Assembly: GCA_905210085.1 (NCBI GenBank)
Contig: CAJLVJ010000001.1
Location: 98,675 to 162,674, forward strand
DNA length: 64,000 bases
Direction of reading: 5' to 3'
From: an uncultured Collinsella sp.
Lineage (GTDB): Bacteria; Actinomycetota; Coriobacteriia; Coriobacteriales; Coriobacteriaceae
Shown here: piece after piece, positions 41,581 through 49,832 of the stretch
Position numbering within the stretch: position 1 is the first letter of the stretch
Layout of the letters: each line of letters opens with the position of its first letter
Notes under the pieces: generated by a model
The model's database searches: none
Seen by the model: the letters and a program-made list of their open reading frames with translations, nothing else
What the model was told of the DNA's origin: nothing
Program-made: the position numbers and the translations under genes

Positions 41581-43224
41581 TCACGCCCTATAGAACACGT
41601 TGTCGGCAAAGAAGTCGGCCGGGGACTCCATGCAGGCAATCTCGCCGTCAAACATCATGGCGACGTCGTCGGCTACCTGCTCGGCAAAGTCCAAATCGTG
41701 CGTAGCCATGATGACGGTGCCGCCAGCCTTCGCATGGTCACGCAGGGCGCGGGCGATGGTGCGGCGGCTGAACAGGTCTAGACCCTTGGTGGGCTCATCG
41801 AGCAATAGCAGTTCGGGGCCGATTAGCAGCAGTTTTGCCAATGCAAGCAGTTGACGCTGCCCGCCCGAAAGATCGTACGGATGGCGTCCATCCAGACCCG
41901 ACAACCCCAAGCTCGCCGCACGCTCCCGCGCCAAGTTCTCGTCATATCCGCAGGTCGAGGCCCATTCCATCAGCTCATCGCGAACCGTCTCGGCAACCAG
42001 CAATGCTTTGGGATTCTGAGGCAGCAGCGCCGCCGAGGCCGCTCCGCGCACCATGCGGCCGCGCTGCAGCTTGGCGGTCTTCGCCAGCACCGAGAGTATC
42101 GTCGACTTACCGCATCCGTTGCCGCCCACGATCGCATGCACCGCACCGGCCGAAAACGCCACGTCGAGCCCGCGCAGCACCCAACCGCCCGCGCGATCGT
42201 AGCGAAACCAGCCTTCCGACAGGGTGGTAGCCGACCCGCCGTGCATTTTTTGGAGTATTCTGCTTCCATCCGTGCGCGGGAAGGCTTCCGAGCCATTCTC
42301 GAGCGACGTTTGCGCCACAAATTCGGACGATTTGTCCAATTCTGAACTTTTTTTCGCGCTCGATACGTCCCCGGGCGGCTCCAGAGAGCCCAAATTGTCC
42401 TCACGCCTGCTGAATACTCCGTTTTTTGCACATCGGATGGCACCCCACCCCAACATGTCATCGGAAAACAGCGATTCTCGGCGTCCCAAAGAAGCCATAT
42501 CCGCCACCTCGCGCACGCGACCGTCCTCAATCCGGTACGCACGCGTCGCGTATTCGAGCATTGGGCGCGGCTGATGCGTCGCCACAACAACCGTGCAGCC
42601 CAGCTCGCGATTCACACGAAACAGCGCGTGCAGGAAATTCTTCTCAGCAACGGGATCGAGCTGAGACGTGGGCTCGTCGAGCAGCAGCACGCGCGGGCGT
42701 AATGCCAGCACAGCCGCCAGCGACAGCAGCTGTTTGCGTCCGCCCGAAAGCGTATCGGTGTCGCGGTGGAGCCAATCTTCCAGCCCAAAGAAATAGCTGG
42801 TCTCAGATACGCGACGGCGCATCTCATCACGCGCTAGCCCCAAGTTTTCCAGACCAAACGCCATCTCGTGCCACACGGTCTCGCACACGATCTGGTTCTC
42901 GGGGTCCTGAAACACATAACCCACGCGCTCCGCCGATGCCCGCACGTCCATGTCGGCAACGTTCTCGCCCAGCACGCGCGGCTCGCCGGAGAGCGTACCC
43001 GCCGGCGCGATCTCGGGCTTGAGCAGCGACAGCAGCGTCGACTTGCCCGAACCGGTACCGCCAACAAGCAGCGCAAATGCACCTTGGGGAACAGACCAGT
43101 CGAGCCCCTCGAGCACCGCAGCATCAGTATCGGGGTAGGCAAAGCTCAGGCTCCGCACCTCAATCGCCGGCATATCCGGGCCGCACGCCGCGCCCGACAC
43201 CGGGCCCCTATCCAACCGAGCCAT
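41581..43224 (-). CDS. ecfA: Fused ECF ATPase (EcfA-EcfA') with element-derived linker
   Basis: 547 aa, two complete ATPase domains. N-domain (about 20-250): GGTGSGKST, LSGGRKQLLSLAAVL, VLLLDEPTSQLDP, VVATHQP. C-domain (about 335-545): GGNGCGKST, LSGGQRQLLALAKLL, LLLLDEPTKGLDL, IMATHDLDFAE. Normally these are two genes. The linker, residues about 262-328, is Ser/Glu/Asn-rich and coincides with a lower-GC inverted-repeat element (42241-42431) lying in frame. The ATG shares one base with the EcfT stop codon. Confidence 0.92.
   Translation of the reverse strand: MARLDRGPVSGAACGPDMPAIEVRSLSFAYPDTDAAVLEGLDWSVPQGAFALLVGGTGSGKSTLLSLLKPEIAPAGTLSGEPRVLGENVADMDVRASAERVGYVFQDPENQIVCETVWHEMAFGLENLGLARDEMRRRVSETSYFFGLEDWLHRDTDTLSGGRKQLLSLAAVLALRPRVLLLDEPTSQLDPVAEKNFLHALFRVNRELGCTVVVATHQPRPMLEYATRAYRIEDGRVREVADMASLGRRESLFSDDMLGWGAIRCAKNGVFSRREDNLGSLEPPGDVSSAKKSSELDKSSEFVAQTSLENGSEAFPRTDGSRILQKMHGGSATTLSEGWFRYDRAGGWVLRGLDVAFSAGAVHAIVGGNGCGKSTILSVLAKTAKLQRGRMVRGAASAALLPQNPKALLVAETVRDELMEWASTCGYDENLARERAASLGLSGLDGRHPYDLSGGQRQLLALAKLLLIGPELLLLDEPTKGLDLFSRRTIARALRDHAKAGGTVIMATHDLDFAEQVADDVAMMFDGEIACMESPADFFADNVFYRA
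42241..42431. repeat. Inverted-repeat element in frame within the ecfA linker
   Basis: Arms 42241-42263 and 42409-42431 are imperfect inverted repeats (GTGCA, six divergent bases, GGAGTATTC, x, GC; 16-17 of 23 match). The 191-bp interval is AT-richer than its gene and contains a further dyad around GGACGATTTGTCC (about 42326-42338). It encodes the interdomain linker. Arm wording (GCAAAAAA then GAGTA) resembles the 4165-4394 element. Confidence 0.5.
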
Positions 43225-44117
43225 CAGCCAAACCTCTTCTCATCAATCGCGTGCAACGTGCAAGGCAGCACCATCCAGGCAGCGTACACAACATAGCCCG
43301 GCCACGGCGCCGGCACCGAGAGCTGCGGATAAAACGAATACTGCGTCGTCGCGGTCCACGCCACCGCCACCGCGGCGGCGCCAAACAGCGCAAGCCCAAC
43401 CAGCGCGGCAACATCGCCGCGCCCCAGCCGATACCGCGCATACGTCGTTCGACGCGTCGCGGCGCCCCACCCACGGGAGCGCATGGCGTCCGCGCGCTCC
43501 AGCGAATCTTCCATGCCCCAGCCCATCAACACGCTCGACGCCCGCAGGCGCGATCGCACGGGATCGGTGGGCGCGCGGCCCGGCACATCAATCGCATCCT
43601 GCACCGCCAGCACCGTACGACCGCGGCGTAAAAACTGCGGGATAAGCCTCATGCACATCGAGATCATGAGCGCAATCACCGGTGCGGCATTGCCCAGCAG
43701 CGCGAGCACCTTGTCGTATTCGAGCATCGACGCCGCGGCCTCAAACCACAGCACGCTCGCCACAAACAGCCCGCCCATGCACAGGCCATATACCATGCTC
43801 TCCAGATACACCGCGCACATGCCAATACGGAACAGCTCCGTCGAGCCCGAGGCGCTAAACAGCGGATTGACCAGCGCGATAATCAAAATCACCGGCAGCT
43901 GCCAGCGGAGTGCGCCCAGCGTGCGGGCAGCCCCGCGCGTCGCAAATCCATACGCCAGCCCGCCCGCAAGTGACAGCGCAATCAGCACCGGCTGCATCGA
44001 GAACATGGTGAGCCCCAGCGTCAGCACCATGTAGAGGGCCGGCACAGCCGGATGCGACATCGAGAATGCCGCGACGGGCTCGCCGCCAAACTCCTCTTGT
44101 ATGTTGTCCACGGGCAC
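43224..44117 (-). CDS. ecfT: ECF transporter T component (EcfT/CbiQ-like)
   Basis: About 297 aa, membrane. It scaffolds the ATPases and S unit. Visible: FSMSHPAVPALYMVLTLGLT at the N-terminus, helices from about 35 onward, and the coupling-helix signatures MRLIPQFLRRG and ADAMRSRGWGA (both Ala-Arg-Gly type) that dock on EcfA/A'. The GTG at 44117 has GAGGGG upstream and starts just before the family similarity; longer ATG starts (44204, 44282) would add a poorly conserved Arg-rich segment. It is divergent from glmU. Confidence 0.8.
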   Translation of the reverse strand: MPVDNIQEEFGGEPVAAFSMSHPAVPALYMVLTLGLTMFSMQPVLIALSLAGGLAYGFATRGAARTLGALRWQLPVILIIALVNPLFSASGSTELFRIGMCAVYLESMVYGLCMGGLFVASVLWFEAAASMLEYDKVLALLGNAAPVIALMISMCMRLIPQFLRRGRTVLAVQDAIDVPGRAPTDPVRSRLRASSVLMGWGMEDSLERADAMRSRGWGAATRRTTYARYRLGRGDVAALVGLALFGAAAVAVAWTATTQYSFYPQLSVPAPWPGYVVYAAWMVLPCTLHAIDEKRFG

Positions 44118-44310
44118 CCCCGTCCCCTCGCTCAAACGACAGCTCCGCAGCACCGCCAACGCCGCACGCAAGCAGCGCAAACGCCACGCCGGCGGCACCG
44201 ACATCGGCCGCCATGAGCCAATCGCTACGCGCTCAACATATGCCTGCGGTATCATATTGCGCCGTGTATCGTTTCCAAACACACGTCTCTATAACGTAAC
44301 AGGAGATCAC

Positions 44311-45723
44311 ATGGACGCAACCGCAATTATCCTCGCTGCCGGCGAGGGCACCCGCATGAAGTCGAACCACTGCAAGGTTTCGCACAAGATCCTGGGTAAG
44401 CCCATGGTTCAGTGGATCGTCGACGCCACCATCAAGGCCGGCTGCAGCCGCGTCGTGGTCGTCATCGGCAGCCACGCCGACGAGATGCGCGCCCTTATCG
44501 ACGGCGCCTACGCCAGCAGCGCCACCAAGGTCGAGTGCGTCGAGCAGACCGAGCGCCTGGGCACCGGTCACGCCGTGAAGGTCGCGCTCGAGGCCTGCGG
44601 CATCACGCAAGGCCCGGTCGTCGTGCTCAACGGCGACTTGCCGCTCATCACCGCCGACACCGTCGCCAAGTTCGCGCAGACCGTCGCCACCGGCGAGCTC
44701 GCCTGCACCGTCATGACCATGACCCCGCCCGATCCTTTTGGCTACGGCCGCATCAAGCTGGGTGCCGATGGTCAGATCGAGCGCATCATCGAGCAGAAGG
44801 ACTGCACGCCCGAGCAGGCCGCCACGCTGCTCGAGTGCAACGCCGGCTGCTACGCCTTCGACGGCGCGCAGCTCGCCGCCCACATTAACGAGATCGGCAA
44901 CGACAACGCGCAATCCGAGTACTACCTGCCCGACATGCTCGAGATCCTCAAAGGCCATGGTCAGGCAGTCTCCATCTTCCACTGCGACGACTACCGCGAC
45001 GGCCTGGGCGTCAACAGCCGCATCCAGCTCGCGCAGCTCACCGCCATCGCGCGCGACCGCATCAACGAGCACTGGATGGCCGAGGGCGTCACGTTCATCG
45101 ATCCCACGCAGGCCTGGATCGGTCCCGACGCTACCATCGGCCGCGACACCGTCGTGTGGCCGCAGACGCATCTGATCGGCCACGTCACCGTGGGCGAGGA
45201 GTGCCAGCTCGGCCCCAACAGCCGCCTCACCGACACCACCGTCGGCAGCGGCTGCATCATCGATGAGACCATCGCCATCGAGGCCGCCATCGAGAACGGC
45301 GTCGACTGCGGCCCGCGCGCCTACCTGCGCCCGGGCACCCACATGCTCGACGGCTCCAAGGCCGGCACGCATGTGGAGATCAAGAAGTCCACGATCGGCG
45401 AGGGCTCCAAGGTGCCGCACCTGTCCTACATCGGCGACACCACCATGGGCTCCGGCGTCAACGTGGGCGCGGGCTCTATCACCTGCAACTACGACGGCGT
45501 CCACAAGCACAAGACCGTCATCGGCAAGGATGCCTTCATCGGTTCCGACACCATGATGGTCGCGCCCGCCCAGATCGGCGACGGCGCGCTCGTGGCCGCC
45601 GGCTCCGTCATCACCGAGCCGGTCCCGGCCGACGCACTTGGCCTGGGTCGTGCCCGTCAGGTAAACATTGAGGGCTGGGCCGCCGATTATCGCCGCCGTC
45701 TGCACGAGGACGACGAGGTATAA
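44311..45723 (+). CDS. glmU: Bifunctional UDP-GlcNAc pyrophosphorylase / GlcN-1-P acetyltransferase
   Basis: 470 aa. It makes UDP-GlcNAc for peptidoglycan. The uridyltransferase half (1-235) has LAAGEGTRMKS (7-17), a LGTGHAVKVA segment and LNGDLPLI. The C-terminal half is a left-handed beta helix of hexapeptide repeats with ITCNYDGVHKHKTVIGKDAF (acetyl-CoA site) and GSVITEPVP. AGGAG lies 6 nt before the ATG, TATAAC about 20 bp upstream. A terminator follows at 45741. Confidence 0.96.
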   Translation: MDATAIILAAGEGTRMKSNHCKVSHKILGKPMVQWIVDATIKAGCSRVVVVIGSHADEMRALIDGAYASSATKVECVEQTERLGTGHAVKVALEACGITQGPVVVLNGDLPLITADTVAKFAQTVATGELACTVMTMTPPDPFGYGRIKLGADGQIERIIEQKDCTPEQAATLLECNAGCYAFDGAQLAAHINEIGNDNAQSEYYLPDMLEILKGHGQAVSIFHCDDYRDGLGVNSRIQLAQLTAIARDRINEHWMAEGVTFIDPTQAWIGPDATIGRDTVVWPQTHLIGHVTVGEECQLGPNSRLTDTTVGSGCIIDETIAIEAAIENGVDCGPRAYLRPGTHMLDGSKAGTHVEIKKSTIGEGSKVPHLSYIGDTTMGSGVNVGAGSITCNYDGVHKHKTVIGKDAFIGSDTMMVAPAQIGDGALVAAGSVITEPVPADALGLGRARQVNIEGWAADYRRRLHEDDEV

Positions 45724-45740
45724 CGTTTTACCAAGCATCT

Positions 45741-45774
45741 AAGGAGCTGTTCCCATGGGGGCGGCTCCTTTTTC
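45741..45774 (+). terminator. Terminator of glmU
   Basis: AAGGAGC and GCTCCTT pair around a 16-nt loop that itself holds CCCATGGG. The T-rich tail TTTTTCT follows, 18 bp after the stop codon. Confidence 0.8.
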
Positions 45775-45916
45775 TATCGTGACCTGCGCAACCGGATGAG
45801 TGGTCGGTTCGTGTCCGTTGACGGTAAAGACGTTATCAAGACTCGATAAACCCCGTTGCGCGGTTACAATGCAAAAAGGCATCTATATGGCATTCGATAT
45901 ATAAAGGAGAAGGGTA

Positions 45917-46903
45917 ATGCCGATTAATGATCCCGAGAAGTCGGAGAATATGCGCAAGTCCATCCGCGTGTATTCCGGTTCCTCCAACCGTCCCCTCGCT
46001 CAGAAGATTGCTGAGTACCTTGGGGTCGAGCTTTCGGGCCTTACGCTAAAGCAGTTCGCCAATGGTGAGATTTACGCCCGCTACGACGAGACCGTCCGCG
46101 GCGCCGACGTCTTCCTGATTCAGTCCGTGGCCGGCGGCAACGTCAACGACATGCTCATGGAGCTGCTCATCGCCACCGACGCTGCCAAGCGCGCATCCGC
46201 CCGCTCCATCACTGCCGTTATCACCCACTACGGCTATGCCCGCCAGGACCGCAAGGCCGGCCCGCGTGAGCCCATCACCGCCCGCCTCGTCGCCAACCTG
46301 CTCGAGCGCGCCGGCGTCAACCGCATCATCACCCTCGACCTGCACCAGGGCCAGATCCAGGGCTTCTTCGATATCCCGGTTAACCACCTGTCCGCGCTGC
46401 CGCTGTTTGGCCAGTACTACAACGACATGCACTTCGACACCGACAACCTGGTTGTCGTCTCCCCCGATGTGGGCCGCGCCAAGGCCGCCAAGAAGCTGTC
46501 CGACATGCTCGGCTGCGACCTGGCCATCGCCCACAAGGGCCGTCCGCGCCACAACGCCGCCGAGGTCATGGGCATCATCGGTGACATCAAGGGCAAGACC
46601 TGCATCATCAACGACGACATGATCGACACCGCAGGCACCCTGTGCGCCAACGTCAAGGAGCTCAAGGCTATGGGCGCCGGCGACATCTACGTATGCGCCA
46701 CCCACGGCATCTTCTCCGGTCCGGCCATCGAGCGTCTGAACGACGCCCCGATCGTCGAGTGCCTCGTCACCGACGCCATTCCCGTCGAGGTCGGCGGCAA
46801 GATCAAGACCATCTCGGTCGCCGAGGAGTTCGCTCAGGCCATCTCCGCCGTTTACCACGAGGAGCCCGTCTCCACGCTCGTCGGCGGCGATTTCGCGCTG
46901 TAG
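45917..46903 (+). CDS. prs: Ribose-phosphate pyrophosphokinase (PRPP synthase)
   Basis: 328 aa. It makes PRPP, the substrate of PurF encoded later in the window. Motifs: RVYSGSSNRPLAQKIAEYLG, the flexible-loop region YARQDRKAGPREPITARLVA (about 111-130), NRIITLDLHQGQIQGFFD, VVVSPDVGRAKAAKKL and the PRPP loop INDDMIDTAGTLCAN. AAAGGAGAAGG precedes the ATG. An 8-11 residue N-terminal extension relative to the minimal enzyme is present. A terminator follows at 46933. Confidence 0.96.
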   Translation: MPINDPEKSENMRKSIRVYSGSSNRPLAQKIAEYLGVELSGLTLKQFANGEIYARYDETVRGADVFLIQSVAGGNVNDMLMELLIATDAAKRASARSITAVITHYGYARQDRKAGPREPITARLVANLLERAGVNRIITLDLHQGQIQGFFDIPVNHLSALPLFGQYYNDMHFDTDNLVVVSPDVGRAKAAKKLSDMLGCDLAIAHKGRPRHNAAEVMGIIGDIKGKTCIINDDMIDTAGTLCANVKELKAMGAGDIYVCATHGIFSGPAIERLNDAPIVECLVTDAIPVEVGGKIKTISVAEEFAQAISAVYHEEPVSTLVGGDFAL

Positions 46904-46932
46904 CCTGCCGCGCATCATCTTTGATGTTTTTA

Positions 46933-46965
46933 AAGGGTCGGAAGCGAGCTTCCGACCCTTTTTCT
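46933..46965 (+). terminator. Intrinsic terminator of prs
   Basis: A 13-bp perfect stem AAGGGTCGGAAGC/GCTTCCGACCCTT with a 2-nt loop and TTTCT tail. Confidence 0.92.
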
Positions 46966-46985
46966 ATCCCTCGCCAACCTTCCCT

Positions 46986-47185
46986 GGACAATTAGTTCAG
47001 ATACGTATTTTTTAAAGCTCCAAAGGGCCGTTCGGAGCCTTCTGAGCTCCCCGGCGGATGCCATGCCGCCCAAAGCTCATCTTTTTCGAGTACAACCGCC
47101 GCATCTTTACCCTCAAATCGCCCTCGAAGGCCCTTAGAAACGTCTCGAACGCCCGCCGCCTTATACGTATCTGAACTAACTGTCC
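46986..47185. repeat. MITE-like element, copy A (23-bp terminal inverted repeats)
   Basis: Arms 46986-47008 and 47163-47185 match at 22 of 23 positions (GGACAATTAGTTCAGATACG...). The total is 200 bp, no ORF inside. The same terminal sequence recurs at 48512-48713 (202 bp). The two copies bracket the gene at 47350-48477. The remaining 164 bp to that gene show nothing recognisable beyond a presumptive promoter. Confidence 0.8.
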
Positions 47186-47349
47186 AGTAGCTATCGTCAA
47201 CCTTCGCGGCAGAGCTCAATTTCCCGCAATCCCCTCAACCGATTCCACCGATTTCATAACACCCAGCCGTTCGTGGTGCGCAGCGCCCCGCTGAGCGAAA
47301 AGAACGGCATGGCGGTCGCATTCTGCCGCCAACTTAGTACGTTATAGCT

Positions 47350-48477
47350 ATGACGACCGTGATTTCACATTTCTCCGCCCTCCGCGCAATTCGTCGCGCA
47401 CGACGGGCGTACTCTGCCCTACCCTGGGACTCCGTTGATAGCGAACAGCAAGCACAGGCCTTGGCTGGCTGCATTCCCAACAATGACGCGATAGACTTTG
47501 GCGCACTTTCGATACTCGACGCCTGGAATGAAGATGATTCCGAACTGCTCGATCTTCTCGTTTCAAACGAAGACAACAGGCGCCCCGACAAGCGACTTCT
47601 TCAGCATATTCTCTCCGCTTCGCTTCCTGAAGGTGCAATTATGCGCGTCGAGGCCGACATCTACGCAACGTCTCCTGCCATGACAGCCATGCTTTGTTCC
47701 AAGAATGAATCAGTCGCCAAAACCTTGATGCTACTCATGGAACTGCTCGGAACCTACTCCCTTCCCCCCGGGGCAACATACCCCATTGCCTATGACGCCA
47801 TCTGGCCCAAGGGCGATGACTGCGCAGCGACGGGCGATCTTGATTGCTTGGGCGACCAGTCGGCGACCGAACAACAGAACGAGACCCGCTACGAACAGGC
47901 ACACTACAAATGCGAGCCCGCCACAACTATCGAAGAGCTCGAGGCGGTCGCACGCTTCGCCAAAAGTAGCTCATACACCTCGTTTCGCACGGCAGTCAAT
48001 CTCGCCCGACCCGGATCTGCATCCCCAGCCGAATCCCTAATGTTTGCCGTTCTCGGAGCGCCCATGCGCTTTGGCGGATTCGGATGTTGCAGCCTGCCCA
48101 TGGGAGGCCTGCTACTCAACTATCGAATCGACTTCGACACCCTTGCGGTCAACATGTCCTCGGGCATCCCCTATGCCATCTGTGACCTATATTGCCCGGC
48201 AGCCGGAGTCGACAACGAATACAACGGAATTGGGCACGAGCTTCAAAACGCTCGCATCCACGATGGCAATCGAAATAATGGCCTCAAGGCAATGGGCATC
48301 CACGTCCTGGTTATCAATCGCGACCAAATGAAAGACCTTGTTGCACTCGAAGCCTTCGCCCAAACGATGCATCGACTCGCGGGAGTCCGATTCCGATACC
48401 GTATCAAGGGCTATCGCAAGCGTCAGGCCGCTTGGCTCAACGCCCTGCGGGCCGGAATCGGCCTTGCGCCGGTCTAA
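47350..48477 (+). CDS. VSR/DUF559-like endonuclease-fold protein, bracketed by repeats
   Basis: 375 aa. The N-terminal part (about 1-200) starts with SHFSALRAIRRARRAYS, of the AbiEi-like type seen in many coriobacterial hypothetical proteins, and is otherwise unrecognised. The C-terminal domain (about 215-375) carries a PD-(D/E)xK-like pattern of the VSR/DUF559 group: SASPAESLMFAVLGAP, Asp278 in CDLYCPA, Glu290 in NEYNGIGHE, then HDGNRNNGLKAMGIHVLVIN (about 303-322). GC content is lower than its neighbours, no Shine-Dalgarno is visible, and MITE-like elements lie on both sides: signs of acquisition. DNA nicking or defence is possible but unproven. Confidence 0.6.
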   Translation: MTTVISHFSALRAIRRARRAYSALPWDSVDSEQQAQALAGCIPNNDAIDFGALSILDAWNEDDSELLDLLVSNEDNRRPDKRLLQHILSASLPEGAIMRVEADIYATSPAMTAMLCSKNESVAKTLMLLMELLGTYSLPPGATYPIAYDAIWPKGDDCAATGDLDCLGDQSATEQQNETRYEQAHYKCEPATTIEELEAVARFAKSSSYTSFRTAVNLARPGSASPAESLMFAVLGAPMRFGGFGCCSLPMGGLLLNYRIDFDTLAVNMSSGIPYAICDLYCPAAGVDNEYNGIGHELQNARIHDGNRNNGLKAMGIHVLVINRDQMKDLVALEAFAQTMHRLAGVRFRYRIKGYRKRQAAWLNALRAGIGLAPV

Positions 48478-48511
48478 ACGGCGAATCACCCGTGCACCGT
48501 CGAGCAGGGCT

Positions 48512-48713
48512 GGACAGTTAGTTCAAATACGTATAAATGGACACATTGAATTAGGCTGTTTTGCAGTTATCTCTATACCATTCGCCCGATTTGAAGGCAG
48601 GGTAGACTTCAAAACAGCGTCATATGGACTAACTAAAGCTCCAAAACAACGTATCGGCATTGAATCGAGCAATTCGAGGTCTCAGAACTTATACGTATCC
48701 GAACTAACTGTCC
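48512..48713. repeat. MITE-like element, copy B (23-bp terminal inverted repeats)
   Basis: Arms 48512-48534 and 48691-48713 match at 21 of 23 (GGACAGTTAGTTCRRATACG...). They are nearly identical to the arms of copy A. The interiors of A and B are strongly diverged; a CGATTTGA-centred stretch is shared when A is reversed, hinting at inverted relative orientation. The rest of the 350-bp gap between the nuclease gene and pth shows nothing else. Confidence 0.8.
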
Positions 48714-48827
48714 ACCTCGATTTCGACGGCCGTCCAAACGCCCTCAAATAACCTCAATTGCCCTCCATTTGACAGCGGCAACAGGGTCGCTCACCATAGC
48801 AGGCGACAAATCAACGAAAGGATGAAC

Positions 48828-49457
48828 ATGGCAGCTGCACAGCCGCTTAAGATTCGCATGGTTGCCGGACTTGGCAACCCTGGCGAGGAATATGCCGAGA
48901 CCCGTCACAACGCTGGTTTCAAAGCAATCGACGAGCTGGCCCGTCAGGCCGGCGTCACGTACTGGAAAAACCAAGCAGGCGCCGAGATCGCGCTCATCAA
49001 CATCAACGATCCCGAGGAAGAGGGCGGCAAGCGCCAGATTGTACTGGTCAAGCCGCAGTCGTACATGAACACCTCGGGCGGGCCCATCTCCAAACTCTGC
49101 CGCGAGTACAAGATCAAGGCCGAGGAGCTGCTCGTCATCCACGACGAGCTCGATATTCCCGCCGGCGACGTGCGTGTTAAGGTGGGCGGCGGCCATGCCG
49201 GTCACAACGGCCTGCGTTCCATCATCGATAAGATGGGCAGCCGCGACTTCAGCCGCATCCGCACCGGCATCGGCAACCCTCCCGGCAAGATGGCCGTCGC
49301 CGACTACGTGCTTAAGCAGCTGCGCGCCCGCGAGGCCGAGGATTTCCAGGACACCTGCGCCCGCGCGGCCGACGCCGCCGGCCTGGCGATTGTGCACGGC
49401 GTAGTCTATGCTCGCGACCATGTCAACGGCGCCGCCTCCGCCAACGGCAAGCACTAA
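48828..49457 (+). CDS. pth: Peptidyl-tRNA hydrolase
   Basis: 209 aa. It recycles peptidyl-tRNA. GLGNPGEEYAETRHNAGF (about 13-30) includes the catalytic His in TRHN; LVKPQSYMNTSG and GGGHAGHNGLRSI are the other family signatures. ATG 48828 is preferred because AAAGG lies 6 nt upstream and abuts the earlier ATG 48822. The gene is followed by a REP-type inverted-repeat element containing a strong hairpin. Confidence 0.95.
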   Translation: MAAAQPLKIRMVAGLGNPGEEYAETRHNAGFKAIDELARQAGVTYWKNQAGAEIALININDPEEEGGKRQIVLVKPQSYMNTSGGPISKLCREYKIKAEELLVIHDELDIPAGDVRVKVGGGHAGHNGLRSIIDKMGSRDFSRIRTGIGNPPGKMAVADYVLKQLRAREAEDFQDTCARAADAAGLAIVHGVVYARDHVNGAASANGKH

Positions 49458-49459
49458 AA

Positions 49460-49658
49460 CCTACTATTTAGGGACAGGGTTATTTTGGCAGGTTTTATCT
49501 ACGGAAACGCCATGACAGCCGCGCCGTAATAAACCCTGTGCCGCCATACATATGCAGCGCTCCAAAAGGGGCCGGCCTCACCGATGCGCGAGGCCGGCCC
49601 CCCTTTGCCGTTTTGCCTGATAAAACCGACCAAAATAAACCTGTCCCTATTTGGTAGG
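49460..49658. repeat. REP-type element with ~40-bp inverted arms and internal hairpin
   Basis: Arms 49460-49499 and 49619-49658 are imperfect inverted repeats; the inner 31 bp start TAGGGACAGG and contain TTATTTTGG. Inside, GGGGCCGGCCTC and GAGGCCGGCCCC (49568-49579 and 49590-49601) form a perfect 12-bp stem that probably terminates pth. The 375-bp gap pth-nfnA holds this element and then the nfnA promoter region; no gene. Confidence 0.75.
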
Positions 49659-49832
49659 CCGAAGTGGATAAACCCTTTTCCCACCTGCCAAAGAAACACG
49701 TAAGCGACGTTGCCATGAGGGTATAATTTGCACCGTATGTCTGCACAACGCCTGTGCACGTACGGTTTTACTCGGGCTACCGTCCATTTCCGTGGAGGCA
49801 CGGTTCGGCGGCCCTAACAAGAGAGGGGTTCT

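Noticed and set aside
44233..45738. 501-aa minus-strand frame opposite glmU
   Set aside because: Low-complexity Gly/Ala/Asp/Val-rich shadow of a strongly conserved gene.
46986..48713. Invertible (phase-variable) DNA segment
   Set aside because: The inverted ends occur within each 200-bp element, and no site-specific recombinase gene is in the window; nothing supports inversion over transposition.
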